From: MB1-2 sp046566065
Lineage (GTDB): Bacteria; Actinomycetota; CADDZG01; WHSQ01
DNA: 42,996 nucleotides
Reading direction: 5' to 3'
Assembly: GCA_046566065.1 (NCBI GenBank)
Contig: JBKHXK010000021.1
Span: 1 to 42,996, forward strand
Shown: positions 10,465 to 18,388 of the stretch, one piece after another
Position numbering within the stretch: position 1 is the first letter of the stretch
How the letters are laid out: every line of letters begins with the position of its first letter
Position numbers and translations under genes: made by a program
The notes under the pieces: model-generated
The model's input: the letters and a program-made list of their open reading frames with translations, nothing else
Told to the model about the DNA's origin: nothing
Databases searched by the model: none

Positions 10465-10552
10465 CTTCGGCGGCCGGGCTGCGTCTCCTAGAGACGCCCC
10501 TAGCTTTGCGTCCCCGCCTCGCGACGGGTTTGCCATTGTCGGGATCGGACCC
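10465..10552 (-). ncRNA. cyclic-di-GMP-I (GEMM) riboswitch
   Basis: Read on the minus strand, the leader of the GAF/GGDEF gene has the GEMM-I signatures in order. GGCAAACC is followed by a 6-bp P2 stem (CCCGTC/GGCGGG) closed by the GNRA loop GCGA (10512-10528). Next is the invariant ACGCAAAGC (10503-10511), a 7-bp P3 hairpin GCGTCTC/GAGACGC (10481-10497), and AGCCCGG then CCGCCGAAGG. The guanine equivalent to G20 of the Vibrio Vc2 aptamer is kept (ATGGC), which argues for c-di-GMP rather than cGAMP. The aptamer edge merges with the AAGGAG ribosome site 5-10 bases before the ATG, so control is probably at translation initiation. The exact 5' limit of P1 is uncertain. Confidence 0.87.
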
Positions 10553-10585
10553 TTTACACATCGTCATCTCACTCGGATCGCTACG

Positions 10586-10601
10586 TAGTCCTTTCGGACT
10601 A
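10586..10601 (-). terminator. short hairpin downstream of ppdK
   Basis: TAGTCC-TTTC-GGACTA forms a 6-bp stem 42 bases after the ppdK stop and before the riboswitch. There is no U-tract, so it is at best a weak or factor-assisted terminator or an RNA 3' end. Confidence 0.25.
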
Positions 10602-10642
10602 AATGTGGACGCGGTGTGTAGTTGGCGAGCGAGCGGTATGTG

Positions 10643-13387
10643 CTATTTCGAGGAGGTCTGAGCGGCCCCCAACACGGCCTGGCCGGCAGCGAGACGCGCC
10701 GTCGGCACCCGGAAGGGCGAACACGACACGTAGTCCAGACCCAGCTCGTGACAGAAGAGTACGGAGTCGGGGTCACCGCCGTGCTCGCCGCAGATGCCGA
10801 AGTGCATGTCCGGGTTGGCGGCCCGGCCCTCTTGCACAGCGATCTCCATCAGACGGCCTACTCCGGGCACGTCCACCGTCACGAAGGGGTTCGTGGGGAC
10901 CAGCTTGCGCTCCTCGTACAGACCTAGGAACTTGCCGATGTCGTCGCGCGAGAACCCGAAGGCGGTCTGCGACAGGTCGTTGGTGCCGAACGAGAAGAAG
11001 TCCGCGTGCTCAGCGATCTCGCCTGCGGTGAGGGCGGCGCGCGGGAGCTCGATCATCGTCCCGAACTCGACATGCAGCTCGACCCCGGCCTTCTCGATGA
11101 TCTCGATGGCGACCGGCTCGAGCTCCTCTCGCATCTGACGCAGCTCCTCGGCGGTCGCGACGAGCGGGATCATGATCTCGGGACGCGGGTCGAGGCCCTT
11201 CTTCTTCAGACCGACCGCGGCTTCGACGATGGCCCTCACCTGCATCGCGTAGAGGCCCGGCTTGACGATGCCGAGGCGCACACCGCGAAGACCCAGCATC
11301 GGGTTCGCCTCGTGAAGGTCCCGGACCTTGCCGAGCAGCTCCTTGAGCTCCTTGAGCTTCGCCTTGCCCGCCTTCTTCGCTCCCGCCTCGATCAACGCCA
11401 CCTCGACCTCGAGGTCGACGTGGTTCGGCAGGAACTCGTGGAGCGGCGGGTCCAGCAGACGAACGGTCACGGGGAACCCGTCCATCGCTTTGAAGATGCC
11501 CTGGAAGTCGCGTCGCTGGAGTGGAAGGAGAGCCTTGTAGGCCTCGTTCTCTTCCTCAGGGGTGTCGGCGAAGATCATCTTGCGGACGGCGGCGACCCGC
11601 TCCTCGCCCATGAACATGTGCTCGGTCCTGCAGAGACCGATGCCCTCGGCCCCCCTGGCGCGTGCGTTCCGAGCCTGCTCGGGGGTGTCGGCATTCGCGC
11701 GCACGCGCAACTCCCGCATCTGCTCCATGAAGCGGTCGATCTCTTCGTAGGCCTTCCAGAGCTTCTCCTTGCGGGCCTTCTTGTTGCCCATCATGGCGGC
11801 GTCGATCGGCGACGGCTCCGTCTCGAGCTCGCCCTCGTACACCGTTCCTTGGCTGCCGTCGATCGTGATCCAGTCGCCTTCGGCGATCACCTTGTTGCCG
11901 ACCGTGAAGCGCTTCGCCTTCGGCTCCATCCGGATCGCATCGGCGCCGCATACCGCAGGGATGCCCTCACCGCGTGCCACCACGGCCGCGTGTGAGTTGG
12001 TGCCCCCGGCAGAGGTCAAGATGCCCTGAGCAGCCACCATGCCGTGGTAGTCGTCTGGGTTGGTCTCGCGGCGAGCCAGGATGACCCTCTCCCCGCGCTC
12101 GGCCCATGCCGCGGCATCGTCCGCCGTGAACACGACACGTCCGACGGCGGCACCCGGCGACGCGTTCAGCCCCTTGGCCAGTGGTTGCAGCCCCTTGGCG
12201 GCTTCGGCCTTGATGCTGGGTTTGAAGAGCTCGTCGAGCTTCCCCGCCGTAACCCGGTCCTGCCCGGCGGTCTTCACCTTGATCACGCCCTCGTCGATCA
12301 TGTCCTTGGCGATGACCCACTCCGCAACGGCCGTCCGCTTCCCGATGCGGGTCTGCAGGAGCCAGAGCTTCCCCTCTTCCACGGTGAATTCGATGTCGCA
12401 CATGTCCTTGAAGCGCTTCTCGAGCTTGTTCATGTGCTTCTGCAGCTCTTTCCACGCTTTCGGTTGCAGCTTGCCCATGTCCGCTAGCGGCACCGTGTTG
12501 CGGATACCGGCAACCACGTCCTCGCCCTGTGCGTTCTGGAGATAGTCACCGTAGGGCTTCTTCTCCCCCGTCGACGGGTCGCGGGTGAACGCGACGCCCG
12601 TGCCGCTGTCTTCGCCCTTGTTGCCGAAGACCATCGCTTGCACGTTCACGGCGGTTCCCAGCGAGTCGGAGATCTTGTTGCGACGGCGGTAGTCCTGCGC
12701 CCGCTTGTTGTCCCACGACTTGAAGACGGCCTCGATGGCCAAGTGAAGCTGCTCGGTGGGGTCCTGGGGGAACTCGCGCTTCGTTTCCTTCTTGACGATC
12801 GACTTGAACGTCTTCACGAGGCCCTTCAGGTCTCCGGCGTCGAGGTCGACGTCGTTGCGAACCTTCTTGCGGTCCTTGGCCTTCTCCAGCGCCTCTTCGA
12901 AGAGCTCTCCATCGACGCCCAGCACGGTCTTGCCGAACATCTGGATCAAGCGGCGGTAGGAATCCCACGCGAAGCGCTCCGAGCCGGTCTGCTTGGTCAG
13001 GCCTTCGACGCTCTCGTCGTTCAGGCCGACGTTCAAGACGGTGTCCATCATGCCGGGCATCGAGAACGCGGCGCCCGACCGCACCGACACGAGCAGCGGA
13101 TCGCGGGGGTCGCCGATCTGCCGGCCCATAGCCTCCTCTAGCTCCTTGCGATGCTCGGCGACCTCGTCGAGCATCGCAAGGAAGCTCTGGCCTTGCTCGC
13201 GATAAGCGTTACAGGCCTCGGTCGTGATCGTGAACCCGGGCGGGACCGGGAGGCCGAGATTGGTCATCTCGGCGAGGTTCGCTCCCTTACCGCCGAGGAG
13301 GGCCTTCTGGGAGGCGTTGCCCTCGGAGAAGTCGTAGACGTACTTCGTCGAGCGCTCGACTGAGACCTTGCGCGACTTCCTCGCCAT
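10643..13387 (-). CDS. ppdK: pyruvate, phosphate dikinase
   Basis: A 914-aa enzyme interconverting pyruvate + ATP + Pi and PEP + AMP + PPi. Seen: the N-terminal nucleotide-binding domain (GGKGANLAEM at about 33; SVRSGAAFSMPGMMDTVLN at about 101-119; FTRDPSTGEK), the swivelling phosphohistidine domain with His466 (GGTNSHAAVVARG), and the C-terminal TIM barrel with the active-site Cys in FGICGEHGGDP. The residue two before the catalytic His is Asn, where the plant enzyme has the regulatory Thr, so Thr phosphorylation by a PPDK regulatory protein is not expected here. It is the third gene of a glyQS-led run, 3 bases after the small gene. It terminates in TAG. Confidence 0.96.
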   Translation of the reverse strand: MARKSRKVSVERSTKYVYDFSEGNASQKALLGGKGANLAEMTNLGLPVPPGFTITTEACNAYREQGQSFLAMLDEVAEHRKELEEAMGRQIGDPRDPLLVSVRSGAAFSMPGMMDTVLNVGLNDESVEGLTKQTGSERFAWDSYRRLIQMFGKTVLGVDGELFEEALEKAKDRKKVRNDVDLDAGDLKGLVKTFKSIVKKETKREFPQDPTEQLHLAIEAVFKSWDNKRAQDYRRRNKISDSLGTAVNVQAMVFGNKGEDSGTGVAFTRDPSTGEKKPYGDYLQNAQGEDVVAGIRNTVPLADMGKLQPKAWKELQKHMNKLEKRFKDMCDIEFTVEEGKLWLLQTRIGKRTAVAEWVIAKDMIDEGVIKVKTAGQDRVTAGKLDELFKPSIKAEAAKGLQPLAKGLNASPGAAVGRVVFTADDAAAWAERGERVILARRETNPDDYHGMVAAQGILTSAGGTNSHAAVVARGEGIPAVCGADAIRMEPKAKRFTVGNKVIAEGDWITIDGSQGTVYEGELETEPSPIDAAMMGNKKARKEKLWKAYEEIDRFMEQMRELRVRANADTPEQARNARARGAEGIGLCRTEHMFMGEERVAAVRKMIFADTPEEENEAYKALLPLQRRDFQGIFKAMDGFPVTVRLLDPPLHEFLPNHVDLEVEVALIEAGAKKAGKAKLKELKELLGKVRDLHEANPMLGLRGVRLGIVKPGLYAMQVRAIVEAAVGLKKKGLDPRPEIMIPLVATAEELRQMREELEPVAIEIIEKAGVELHVEFGTMIELPRAALTAGEIAEHADFFSFGTNDLSQTAFGFSRDDIGKFLGLYEERKLVPTNPFVTVDVPGVGRLMEIAVQEGRAANPDMHFGICGEHGGDPDSVLFCHELGLDYVSCSPFRVPTARLAAGQAVLGAAQTSSK

Positions 13388-13390
13388 GTA

Positions 13391-13654
13391 TCAGTGACCC
13401 CCTTCAGGCTCCTGTAGATCCAGATCGACCTGTTCGTCCTCATCGCCCAGAGTGATCTCGCTCTGCCCGCGGTGACCGTGAGCGTCGTACACGTTGAGCT
13501 TCCATCCCCCCGGCGCCAGGTGGTACTGGAAGTTCCCGTCGTCGTCGACGACGATCTGATCGACCACGTCCCCGGTCTGGTTGTGCAGCTCGACCGTCGC
13601 GCCTTTCGCCGGCTTGTTCCCGTGAACCGTGATCCGGCCGGAGAGCTTCGTCAT
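13391..13654 (-). CDS. small carboxypeptidase-regulatory-like (beta-sandwich) protein
   Basis: An 87-aa protein with no signal peptide. Sequence features are ITVHGNKPAKGATVELHN, VDDDGNFQYHLAPGGWKLN and a terminal Asp/Glu-rich strand ending in GGH. This pattern (xGxVxxxGxPxxGAxVxL...DxxGxFxxxLxPGxYxL) is that of CarboxypepD_reg/transthyretin-like domains. The function in the cytosol is unknown. It overlaps glyQS by 4 bases (ATGA) and ends 3 bases before ppdK, so all three are likely cotranscribed. Confidence 0.7.
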   Translation of the reverse strand: MTKLSGRITVHGNKPAKGATVELHNQTGDVVDQIVVDDDGNFQYHLAPGGWKLNVYDAHGHRGQSEITLGDEDEQVDLDLQEPEGGH

Positions 13655-14979
13655 GACTGGAACCTTTCTTGGATGAACCGAACGACCGAATCGATCCCGA
13701 TCCGCTTCTGCTCCATCGTGTCCCGATCGCGCACCGTGACCTGGTTGTCCTCCAGCGTGTCGAAGTCCACCGTCACGCAGAACGGCGTCCCGATCTCGTC
13801 CTGGCGGCGATAGCGCTTCCCGATCGCCTGGGTGATGTCGACGTCGGTCACGAAGTGCGGCCTGATCTCGGCCGCGACCTTGTCCGCAACCGGAACCAGA
13901 TCCGCGTGCTTCGAGAGGGGAAGAACCGCCACCTTGATCGGCGCGAGGCGCTTATCGAGCTTCAGCACGGTCCGCTTCTCCATCTTGCCGGACGACGTGG
14001 GCGCCTCGTCTTCGGTGTAGGCGTCGATCAAGAAGGCCATCAACGGGCGTTCCACGCCCACGGCCGGCTCGATCACGTAGGGGATGTAGCGCTCCTCGGT
14101 GTCGGGATCGAAGTAGGACAGGTCCTCGCCGGAATGCTCCGCGTGCTGCTTGAGGTCGAAATCGGTACGGTTCGCGATCCCCTCCAGCTCCGACCAACCC
14201 ATGCCGGGGAAGTTGTATTCGATGTCGTAGGTGCGCTTCGCGTAGTGGGACAGCTCGTCGGCCTCGTGCTCGCGCAGACGCAGGTTCTCGGCAGTCATGC
14301 CCAGGTCGGTGTACCAACGCATCCGCTCGTTCAGCCAGTACTCCTGCCACTCGTCGTCCGTGCCCGGCTTGACGAAGAACTCCATCTCCATCTGCTCGAA
14401 CTCACGGGTCCGGAACACGAAGTTGCCCGGAGTGATCTCGTTGCGGAACGACTTCCCCTGCTGCGCTATCCCGAACGGGATCCGCTTGCGGGAGGTCTGC
14501 TGCACGGTCTTGAAGTCCACGAACATCCCTTGAGCGGTCTCCGGACGGAGGTAGACGGCGTGGGCCGAGTCCTCCACCGGGCCCATGTGGGTCTTGAACA
14601 TGAGGTTGAACTGGCGGGGCTCGGTCCAAGACGCCTTGGTCCCGCAGTCCGGGCACGCCTTGTCCAGATCGATGTGATCGGCCCGGAAACGGTGATGGCA
14701 ATTGGTGCACTCGACGAGGGGGTCGGTGAAGGTCGCCACGTGCCCGGAGGCCTCCCAGACCTTCGGGGACATGAGGATCGAGCTCTCGAGGCCGACCACG
14801 TCGTCCCGCATGTGGACGGTGGAGCGCCACCATTCGGCCTTGATGTTCCGCTTGAGCTCGATGCCGAGGGGACCCCAGTCCCAGGCCGATCGCAGGCCGC
14901 CGTAGATCTCGCTGGACTGGAACACGATCCCCCTGCGCTTGCACAGGTTGACGACGGTTTCGATGCTCACTCCAGCCAT
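13651..14979 (-). CDS. glyQS: glycyl-tRNA synthetase (dimeric, class II)
   Basis: Charges tRNA-Gly with glycine. It is 442 aa, the single-chain alpha2 type. Seen: an N-terminal catalytic start (IVFQSSEIYGGLRSAWDWGP), a zinc-finger-like insertion (CTNCHHRF...CPDCG), motif 2 (FRNEITPGNFVFRTREFEQ), motif 3 (GVERPLMAFLIDAY) and a C-terminal anticodon-binding domain from about 335. On the minus strand TATCAT lies 6 bases before the ATG, so the mRNA is probably leaderless. It heads the glyQS / small protein / ppdK operon and is divergent from the CBS-domain genes. Confidence 0.96.
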   Translation of the reverse strand: MAGVSIETVVNLCKRRGIVFQSSEIYGGLRSAWDWGPLGIELKRNIKAEWWRSTVHMRDDVVGLESSILMSPKVWEASGHVATFTDPLVECTNCHHRFRADHIDLDKACPDCGTKASWTEPRQFNLMFKTHMGPVEDSAHAVYLRPETAQGMFVDFKTVQQTSRKRIPFGIAQQGKSFRNEITPGNFVFRTREFEQMEMEFFVKPGTDDEWQEYWLNERMRWYTDLGMTAENLRLREHEADELSHYAKRTYDIEYNFPGMGWSELEGIANRTDFDLKQHAEHSGEDLSYFDPDTEERYIPYVIEPAVGVERPLMAFLIDAYTEDEAPTSSGKMEKRTVLKLDKRLAPIKVAVLPLSKHADLVPVADKVAAEIRPHFVTDVDITQAIGKRYRRQDEIGTPFCVTVDFDTLEDNQVTVRDRDTMEQKRIGIDSVVRFIQERFQS

Positions 14980-14985
14980 CCAGGC

Positions 14986-14991
14986 ATGATA
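14986..14991 (-). promoter_or_regulatory. -10 element (TATCAT) of glyQS, predicted leaderless
   Basis: TATCAT (minus strand) is followed by 6 bases and then the glyQS ATG at 14979. It is a good match to TANNNT, and there is no Shine-Dalgarno sequence. Confidence 0.5.
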
Positions 14992-15014
14992 GTCGTCATG
15001 ACTTCTCGGCCCTT

Positions 15015-16379
15015 ATGGATGCCGACGGCGCGAAAGGACCGGAGATAGACCCCCTGCTCGGCTTGATCATCGTCGTGATCCTGGTGTTCCTGCACGCCTT
15101 CTTCGTCGCGGGTGAGTTCGGGATCGTTGCGATCGACCGCACCCGCGTCGAGCAGTTGGCGTCGCAGGGCGACAAGCGTGCCCAGAGCGCTCTGGCGGCT
15201 TTGAAGACCTTGTCGTTCCAGCTCTCCGGCGCGCAGTTGGGGATCACGATCACGTCGCTGCTGGTCGGATTCCTGATCGAGCCTGCGATCGCGCCCCTGC
15301 TCCAACCACTGATCGAGGCGGTGGGGCTGCCGCCGCGCACCGCTCTCGGCGTGTCGGTCGGTCTCGGCCTCGCGTTGGCAACGACCTTCGAGATGGTCGT
15401 GGCCGAGCTGATCCCGAAGAACCTGGCGATCGCGAGGGCCGAGAAGGTGACGTTCCTCCTGGCTACTCCTTTCCGGTTGAGCAATGCCCTGATGAAGCCT
15501 CTGATCCTGTTCCTCAACACCTCTGCCAACTGGACGGTCCGTCTCTTCGGGATCGAGCCGCGCGAAGAGCTGAGCGGACTCCAGTCCCTCGAGGAGCTCC
15601 AGGTCTTGATCCGGTCGTCCCGGGAAGGCGGCACCTTGGAGGAGGCCGAGTTCGCCCTGCTCGCGCGCTCGATCAACTTCGGCGACAAGGTGTGCGCGGA
15701 TGCGCTGACCCCCCGCGTATCGATGGTGACGCTCGATGCGGATGCAACGGTCGGCGATCTGCAACGCCTGGCGCTTCAGACCGGCCACTCGCGCTTCCCA
15801 GTCACGGGCGCGAGCATCGACGACATCGTCGGTATCGCCCACGTCAAAGACACCTACGCGATCCCGGCCGAACGCCGCAGCGAACAACCGATAGGCCCTA
15901 TCGCGCGCGCCGCACTGGCCGTGCCGGAGTCGCGCGACCTCGCCTCGCTGTTGGTCGAGATGCGACGGGACCGGCACCAGATGGCCGTCGTGGTCGACGA
16001 GTACGGCGGCACCGCCGGCATCATCAGCATCGAGGACCTCCTCGAGGAGATAGTCGGAGAGATCGAGGACGAATACGACCCCCGTGACGCTGCGGCGGCG
16101 GCCCGCTTGACCAGTCCGCCGTCGGGGATCCACGTCGTTCCCGGGGCGATGCACGAGGCCGAGTTGCTCGAAACCACCGGCTTCCAGCTCCCGGAGGGCG
16201 ACTTCGAGACGCTGGCCGGCCTGTTGCTGAGCCTCTTCGGTCGCATCCCCCAACAGGGTGAGCACGTCTCCTACGACGACTGGGAGTTCAAGGTCATCGA
16301 GATGGACCGCAACGCGATCGGCCGGGTGTTGGTCGTGGCTCCGCCCGAGCCGGAGCGTTCGAAAGAGGAAGAGTCCTGA
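15015..16379 (+). CDS. CNNM/CBS-domain membrane protein (hemolysin C / CorC-like), first copy
   Basis: A 454-aa member of the HlyC/CorC (CNNM-transmembrane plus CBS pair plus CorC_HlyC) family, associated with Mg/Co or other cation transport. Seen: an N-terminal DUF21 region with 3-4 membrane helices (about 12-145, including FFVAGEFGIVAIDR and AELIPKNLAIARA), a paired CBS domain (about 215-345, with VVDEYGGTAGIISIEDLLEEIVGE) and a C-terminal CorC/HlyC domain (about 360-440). The ATG at 15015 lacks a clear ribosome site, so the true start could be a few codons downstream. Its stop overlaps the next gene by one base (TGATG), a two-gene tandem duplication. Confidence 0.9.
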   Translation: MDADGAKGPEIDPLLGLIIVVILVFLHAFFVAGEFGIVAIDRTRVEQLASQGDKRAQSALAALKTLSFQLSGAQLGITITSLLVGFLIEPAIAPLLQPLIEAVGLPPRTALGVSVGLGLALATTFEMVVAELIPKNLAIARAEKVTFLLATPFRLSNALMKPLILFLNTSANWTVRLFGIEPREELSGLQSLEELQVLIRSSREGGTLEEAEFALLARSINFGDKVCADALTPRVSMVTLDADATVGDLQRLALQTGHSRFPVTGASIDDIVGIAHVKDTYAIPAERRSEQPIGPIARAALAVPESRDLASLLVEMRRDRHQMAVVVDEYGGTAGIISIEDLLEEIVGEIEDEYDPRDAAAAARLTSPPSGIHVVPGAMHEAELLETTGFQLPEGDFETLAGLLLSLFGRIPQQGEHVSYDDWEFKVIEMDRNAIGRVLVVAPPEPERSKEEES

Positions 16380-17665
16380 TGGGCTGGCCCCTCCTCATCG
16401 CTATCGCTCTTCTGATCGCGAACGGTTTCTTCGTGGGGGCCGAGTTCGCCTTGATCGCAGCTCGCCGCTCGAAGCTCGAGCAGCTGGCGGAGGAAGGCGA
16501 TCGCAAAGCGAAGGTGGCGCTGCGGTCGGTGCGGGAGCTGTCGTTCATGCTCGCCGGCGCCCAGCTGGGGATCACGATGGCCTCTCTCGGCCTGGGGGCC
16601 ATCGCCGAGCCCGCGGTCGCCCATCTGATTGAAGCCGCCGTGCACGCTGCGGTGGAGATCCCCGCGAGCGTCCTGCACACGGTCTCTTTCGTCATCGCCC
16701 TGACCATCGTGGTGTTCTTCCACATGGTCATCGGTGAGATGGCCCCGAAGAACGTCGCTATCGCCAAACCGGAGGCGTCCGCGCTCTGGATCGCGGCCCC
16801 CTTCCGCATCTACACGAACATCTTCCGCCCGTTCATCTACCTGCTGAACGGCCTGGCCAACGCCGGGGTGCGTCTCCTGGGCGTCGAGCCGCAGGACGAG
16901 CTGAAGTCGGCTCACAGCACCGACGAGATCGGTCTGATGATCGCGGAGTCCGCTCGCGGCGGGATGATCGACAAGTTCGAGCATCGCCTCCTCGAAGGGG
17001 CGATCCAGTTCTCCGAGCGCGACGCGGCTTCCGTCATGGTGCCTCGAACCGACCTGGTTGCCGTGCCCCTCGACGTGACTCCGGCCCGCCTAGAGGAATT
17101 GATCGTCGAGACAGGGCACTCTCGTCTCCCGGTGTATGCGGAGGACCTCGATCACGTGGTCGGCTTCTTCCACGCCAAGGACCTGCTGAAGGTGCGCCCC
17201 AACGAGCGCGATCGGCCGCTCGCCCAACGATTGATCCGCCAGATGCTGGTCGTCCCCGAGTCGCGCCGGCTGCACCCGTTGCTGCTGGACATGCGCAGGC
17301 AGCGCAAGCACTTCGCGCTGGTGATCGAAGAGCACGGCGGCACGGCGGGCATCGTCACTTTGGAGGACCTTCTCGAAGAGCTCGTGGGCGAGATCCAGGA
17401 CGAGCACGACGCAGGCGAGCTGGGGGTCGTGCAACTCGACCCAGGTCGTTTCTGCATCCCCGGGACGCTTCGCATCGACGAGGCCGAGCGACTGATCGGG
17501 ATCGATCTGCCCGAAGGCGAGTACGAAACCGTGGCGGGTTTCCTCATGGATCGGCTGGGACGTATTCCCAGACGGAAAGACGTCGTCAGGCACGACGGGT
17601 GGACCTTGAAGGTGGCCGCGATGCACAGAAGACGCGTCGAGCAGGTCATCCTCGAACGGAACTGA
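16379..17665 (+). CDS. CNNM/CBS-domain membrane protein (hemolysin C / CorC-like), second copy
   Basis: 428 aa, with the same domain order as the preceding gene: membrane DUF21/CNNM region (about 1-140, FFVGAEFALIAARRSKLEQL and IGEMAPKNVAIAKPE), CBS pair (about 205-330, VIEEHGGTAGIVTLEDLLEELVGE) and CorC_HlyC C-domain. It starts inside the stop codon of the upstream copy (TGATG at 16377-16381), so it is translationally coupled. The two are clearly paralogues but diverged; they may act as a heteromer. The substrate cation is not visible from sequence. Confidence 0.92.
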   Translation: MGWPLLIAIALLIANGFFVGAEFALIAARRSKLEQLAEEGDRKAKVALRSVRELSFMLAGAQLGITMASLGLGAIAEPAVAHLIEAAVHAAVEIPASVLHTVSFVIALTIVVFFHMVIGEMAPKNVAIAKPEASALWIAAPFRIYTNIFRPFIYLLNGLANAGVRLLGVEPQDELKSAHSTDEIGLMIAESARGGMIDKFEHRLLEGAIQFSERDAASVMVPRTDLVAVPLDVTPARLEELIVETGHSRLPVYAEDLDHVVGFFHAKDLLKVRPNERDRPLAQRLIRQMLVVPESRRLHPLLLDMRRQRKHFALVIEEHGGTAGIVTLEDLLEELVGEIQDEHDAGELGVVQLDPGRFCIPGTLRIDEAERLIGIDLPEGEYETVAGFLMDRLGRIPRRKDVVRHDGWTLKVAAMHRRRVEQVILERN

Positions 17666-17673
17666 CCTCTCGG

Positions 17674-17679
17674 TAACCT
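17674..17679 (+). promoter_or_regulatory. -10 element (TAACCT) of the mscS-like gene, predicted leaderless
   Basis: TAACCT ends 7 bases before the ATG at 17687 and there is no Shine-Dalgarno sequence. It fits TANNNT placement for a leaderless transcript. Confidence 0.4.
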
Positions 17680-17686
17680 GTCGCGC

Positions 17687-18382
17687 ATGGATATCGACAG
17701 GATGCGAGACGCGAGGCCACACTTCATAAGAGCTGCCATCTTCGGGTTGATCGCGATGGCGGCGCTCGTCTTCGGCTCCCGCTACGACGACGCACTGAAA
17801 GCGGCGCTGTGGACGTCAGAGGACGCGTTCCTTCTGGGGAGCGCGGGCGCGTTCTTGGTCTCCGGAGTGATCGCGGTAAGAGGGGTCGCTGCGGGTGCGA
17901 AGACCGCGCTCAGGTCCCATGCCGAAGACCCGCGGGGGGCCACGGTCGGCTTCATCATCTCGGCGATCGGCTACATCGTGGTGCTCTTCTCCGCGGTCCG
18001 CCTGCTGGGTGGGGACCTCGGCGGGCTCCTGCTCGGCGGCGCCCTGACCGGGGTCGTGGTCGGCATCGCGGCCCAGCAGACCCTCGGGAACTTCTTCGCC
18101 GGCATCGTGCTGCTGCTCGTGCGTCCCTTCGGGGTCGGCGATCACATCGTGATGAAGTCGGCTCCTTTGGGCGGTGAGTACGAGGGCCTCATCGTCGAGA
18201 TGAGCATGTTCTACGTCCACATGCAGACCGACCGGGGCCCGGTCGCGCTCCCCAACGCCGGTGTCCTGGCGGCCGCCATCGGCCCCGGCGCCCGCTCCGC
18301 CGAAGAGACCGACGAAGACGAAGCCGAAGACGAAGGAGGGGCCGGGGCGCAAGCGGGCCCGGCCGAAGGAGGCCCCTCCTAG
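17687..18382 (+). CDS. small MscS-family mechanosensitive channel
   Basis: A 231-aa membrane protein with four predicted helices (about 14-32, 45-65, 83-103, 107-125). The last is the glycine/alanine-rich pore helix (GGALTGVVVGIAAQQTLGNFF), followed by the MscS beta-domain start (VRPFGVGDHIVM). The conserved alpha/beta C-terminal domain is missing. After the short beta domain (LPNAGVLAAAIGPG) the chain ends in an Asp/Glu- and Gly/Ala-rich tail. It likely releases solutes on hypo-osmotic shock, and the C-terminal truncation is typical of minimal members. It is convergent with the DUF559 gene. Confidence 0.8.
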   Translation: MDIDRMRDARPHFIRAAIFGLIAMAALVFGSRYDDALKAALWTSEDAFLLGSAGAFLVSGVIAVRGVAAGAKTALRSHAEDPRGATVGFIISAIGYIVVLFSAVRLLGGDLGGLLLGGALTGVVVGIAAQQTLGNFFAGIVLLLVRPFGVGDHIVMKSAPLGGEYEGLIVEMSMFYVHMQTDRGPVALPNAGVLAAAIGPGARSAEETDEDEAEDEGGAGAQAGPAEGGPS

Positions 18383-18388
18383 GCTCCG

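Noticed and set aside
13669..15048. A 459-codon plus-strand frame across glyQS.
   Set aside because: It lies opposite a fully recognisable glycyl-tRNA synthetase; length alone is expected in G+C-rich DNA.
15015..17665. Frameshifted single gene as an explanation of the two tandem CBS proteins.
   Set aside because: Each copy has its own membrane, CBS and CorC_HlyC domains and a complete frame; they are tandem paralogues.
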